From: Paraburkholderia tuberum STM678
Lineage (GTDB): Bacteria > Pseudomonadota > Gammaproteobacteria > Burkholderiales > Burkholderiaceae
Direction of reading: 5' to 3'
Length of the DNA: 64,000 nucleotides
Assembly (NCBI RefSeq): GCF_902833905.1
Contig: NZ_CADFGP010000030.1
Span: 1 to 64,000, forward strand
Every line of letters starts with the position of its first letter. Position 1 is the first letter of the stretch. The translations under genes were made by a program, and so were the position numbers. Under the pieces are notes generated by a model. The model had not been told where the DNA came from, searched no databases, and saw nothing but the letters and a program-made list of their open reading frames with translations. This document shows, one piece after another, positions 62,145 through 64,000 of this stretch.

Positions 62145-64000
62145 GATTGCTTTGTTCCCAAGTCGCTTGCCGGGTCTGCGGACGAACGGCCAAGGCGCTC
62201 ACGCCCACCCAGGAACAGATGCCGGAACAACTCCCCGAAGCCGCGCATGCCGACGCCGAGCACCTCAAACAGGCTTCGCAGCGGCCTGTCGGGACGATAG
62301 CTGCCCCATGAGGCGATCCAGCTGTCGGCGCGCGAAAACGTCGCCCCTATCCAGGCGCGCTCCTGAGCGATCGTCAAGGTCGGAAAACTCACGCCGATGG
62401 TGCGTCCGCGGCACACCTGCACTTCGGCCGGGAAAACGTCCTCGTAGTCGTCGCGCAACACCGCCACCGTGATGCGATCGCCGTGCTCCGGCAACGGTGC
62501 GCCCTCAGGCAGCACCAGCCCCAGACCACCGTGCGAATAGTCGCTGGTCTGACAGTCGATGCGAGTTCCGTCGGCGTGAATCACGGCGGCCGGCAGTTCG
62601 ATCTGGACCCGCGGAGCGAGACGCAACTGTCTCGATTCGCTCGCTACGCCCGCGGCCGCGCTGAGGTTCATGATGTTGTAGGTTACCCATACCAGGTTGA
62701 ACAGAATGCTCGTCGCTTCGGGCCAGCCCGGACTGCGGATCAGACCTGCGACACCCACCATGAATCCGGTCAGATTGATGAGCAGCAGAACGATGTAGGG
62801 CCGGGCCATCGCCCAGTCCAGGAAGGACTGACGGATCACCCCGCCCTTGGACGTCACGTTGAAGCCTTTGCTGCCTGGAAAGAGTACGGCTTGCAACGCG
62901 GGCAGAATCACGTACCAGGCCAGTACCGTTTCGTAGACTTCGCTCCAGAACGAATGTCGGAAACGCCCTTGAATGCGCGAGGCGCCGAGGCTCGAAATGA
63001 CGAGGTGCGGCACGACATAGGCCAGCACCATCAGCGCGGAAGCATGAAAGACGTGCGCGCCAAAGAATAGATACGCCATCGGTGTGATCAGAAACACGAT
63101 GCGCGGCAAGCCGAAGAAAAAGTGCATCATCGCGCTCAGGTAACACAGACGCTGAGGCAGTGTTAGCCCTGCGATCAACAGCGGGTTGAAGCGACGGAAT
63201 ATTTCCGCCATGCCTCGTGCCCAGCGTATGCGCTGACCGACGTGACGCCCCAGACTCTCGGTGGCGAGACCCGCTGCCTGAGGGATGGCGAGATAGGCCG
63301 TGTTGTAGCCCCTCGTGCTCATCTTGAGCGCGGTGAGCGCATCTTCCGTGACACTTTCCGTCGCCACGCCGCCTACATCCTCCAGCGCCGAACGCCGCAG
63401 CACCGCGCAGGAACCGCAGAAAAAAGCGGCATTCCACAAGTCGTTGCCGTTTTGCAGCACGCCGTAAAACAGGTCACCCTCGTTGGGCACCTTGCGGAAG
63501 GTTTCGAGGTTGCGCTCGAACGGATCGGGCGAGTAGAAGACGTGCGGCGTCTGCACCATGGCCATCTTCGGATCTTTCAGGAACCAACCCATGCAGACCT
63601 GCAGGAACGAGCGCGTGGTGACGTGATCGCAGTCGAACACTGCGATGTACTCGCCGCTCGTCCTGGAGAGTGCCGCGTTGAGATTGCCTGCTTTGGCATG
63701 CGCGTTGTCCGGCCGGGTCAGATAATCCACGCCAGCCTGCTCGCAGAATTGCCGGAATTCGTCACGACGGCCGTCGTCCAGCACATACACGCGCAGCTTG
63801 TCGGCCGGCCAGTCGAGCAGCGTGGCGGCCAGCACCGACTGCCGCACGACCTGCAGCGGCTCATTGAACGTGGGAATGTACACATCCACCGTCGGCCACG
63901 CCGAGCTATCGGCCGGCAATCGCGCAGGCCGGCGATGCAAAGGCCAGAGCGTCTGAAAGTAGCTGCACAACAGCATGAGCACCGCGTACCCTTCGGCCAG
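62141..64000 (-). CDS. bcsA: Cellulose synthase catalytic subunit BcsA (5' part outside window)
   Basis: At least 620 residues, continuing past the right edge: the frame is open to base 64000 with the family sequence just before FQTLWPL. The GT2 domain has DVYIPTFNEP, VFDCDHVTTR, the TED motif (SVTEDALTALKM) and QRIRW, so the beta-1,4-glucan synthase set is complete. About six helices follow, then a PilZ domain with RLAPR (RxxxR) and DYSHGGLG (DxSxxG), which predicts activation by c-di-GMP. The stop overlaps the bcsB GTG. Start and N-terminal helices lie outside the window. Confidence 0.95.
   Translation of the reverse strand: MAEGYAVLMLLCSYFQTLWPLHRRPARLPADSSAWPTVDVYIPTFNEPLQVVRQSVLAATLLDWPADKLRVYVLDDGRRDEFRQFCEQAGVDYLTRPDNAHAKAGNLNAALSRTSGEYIAVFDCDHVTTRSFLQVCMGWFLKDPKMAMVQTPHVFYSPDPFERNLETFRKVPNEGDLFYGVLQNGNDLWNAAFFCGSCAVLRRSALEDVGGVATESVTEDALTALKMSTRGYNTAYLAIPQAAGLATESLGRHVGQRIRWARGMAEIFRRFNPLLIAGLTLPQRLCYLSAMMHFFFGLPRIVFLITPMAYLFFGAHVFHASALMVLAYVVPHLVISSLGASRIQGRFRHSFWSEVYETVLAWYVILPALQAVLFPGSKGFNVTSKGGVIRQSFLDWAMARPYIVLLLINLTGFMVGVAGLIRSPGWPEATSILFNLVWVTYNIMNLSAAAGVASESRQLRLAPRVQIELPAAVIHADGTRIDCQTSDYSHGGLGLVLPEGAPLPEHGDRITVAVLRDDYEDVFPAEVQVCRGRTIGVSFPTLTIAQERAWIGATFSRADSWIASWGSYRPDRPLRSLFEVLGVGMRGFGELFRHLFLGGRERLGRSSADPASDLGTKQS

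Overview
The window looks like chromosomal DNA of a high-GC beta-proteobacterium of the Burkholderiaceae, most likely Paraburkholderia or Burkholderia. The grounds are the strong GC3 bias, a second IF-1 gene, the short H-NS family protein, DUF4148, DUF1488 and DUF1653 proteins, and the mms and non-phosphorylative rhamnose gene sets. This is inferred from protein resemblance read by eye; no database search was run. No rRNA, tRNA, CRISPR array or intact insertion sequence was seen.

Layout. 0-2.5 kb: an MFS gene that has lost its first membrane helix, and an AI-2E family permease. 2.7-6.2 kb: a CsbD protein and a two-gene operon (membrane protein plus soluble partner) that I cannot assign to any family. 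6.3-15.2 kb: a compact catabolic operon (acyl-CoA dehydrogenase, acyl-CoA synthetase, mmsA, mmsB, enoyl-CoA hydratase, 3-hydroxyisobutyryl-CoA hydrolase) that would take isobutyryl-CoA (valine) to propionyl-CoA. A divergent AraC regulator faces it across a spacer holding a perfect 16-bp palindrome and an 18-bp direct repeat. 15.2-25 kb: housekeeping and small genes (NfeD/slipin pair, YaiI, purine permease, cytochrome b561 behind a 7 x 15-bp tandem repeat, ferredoxin, Pmp3, DauR-like regulator, IF-1). 25.7-27.5 kb: a NasT/NasS nitrate-sensing pair without nitrate genes beside it.

27.5-37.6 kb: an L-rhamnose island. It has an ABC importer (RhaS, RhaQ, RhaP, RhaT), mutarotase, lactonase, LysR regulator, rhamnose dehydrogenase, rhamnonate dehydratase and a second SDR, giving the oxidative pathway without its final cleavage enzyme. 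37.7-47.4 kb: small exported and unknown proteins in a partly AT-rich stretch, an H-NS family protein, a LMW-phosphatase-like protein, a J-domain protein, an FMN reductase, an amidase and CDP-diacylglycerol pyrophosphatase.

47.4-64 kb (minus strand, running off the right edge): a cellulose-synthase-like exopolysaccharide operon in the order bcsA, bcsB, a second bcsB, bcsC, SGNH esterase, AlgF-like, AlgI-like MBOAT, AlgJ-like, and a GH44 endoglucanase. The logic is synthesis and inner-membrane translocation (BcsA with a PilZ domain), two different periplasmic BcsB proteins, an outer-membrane TPR/barrel exporter, periplasmic O-acetylation, and a GH44 hydrolase where a GH8 BcsZ is usual. This is the most novel-looking system in the window; the orphan 3-6 kb operon is second.
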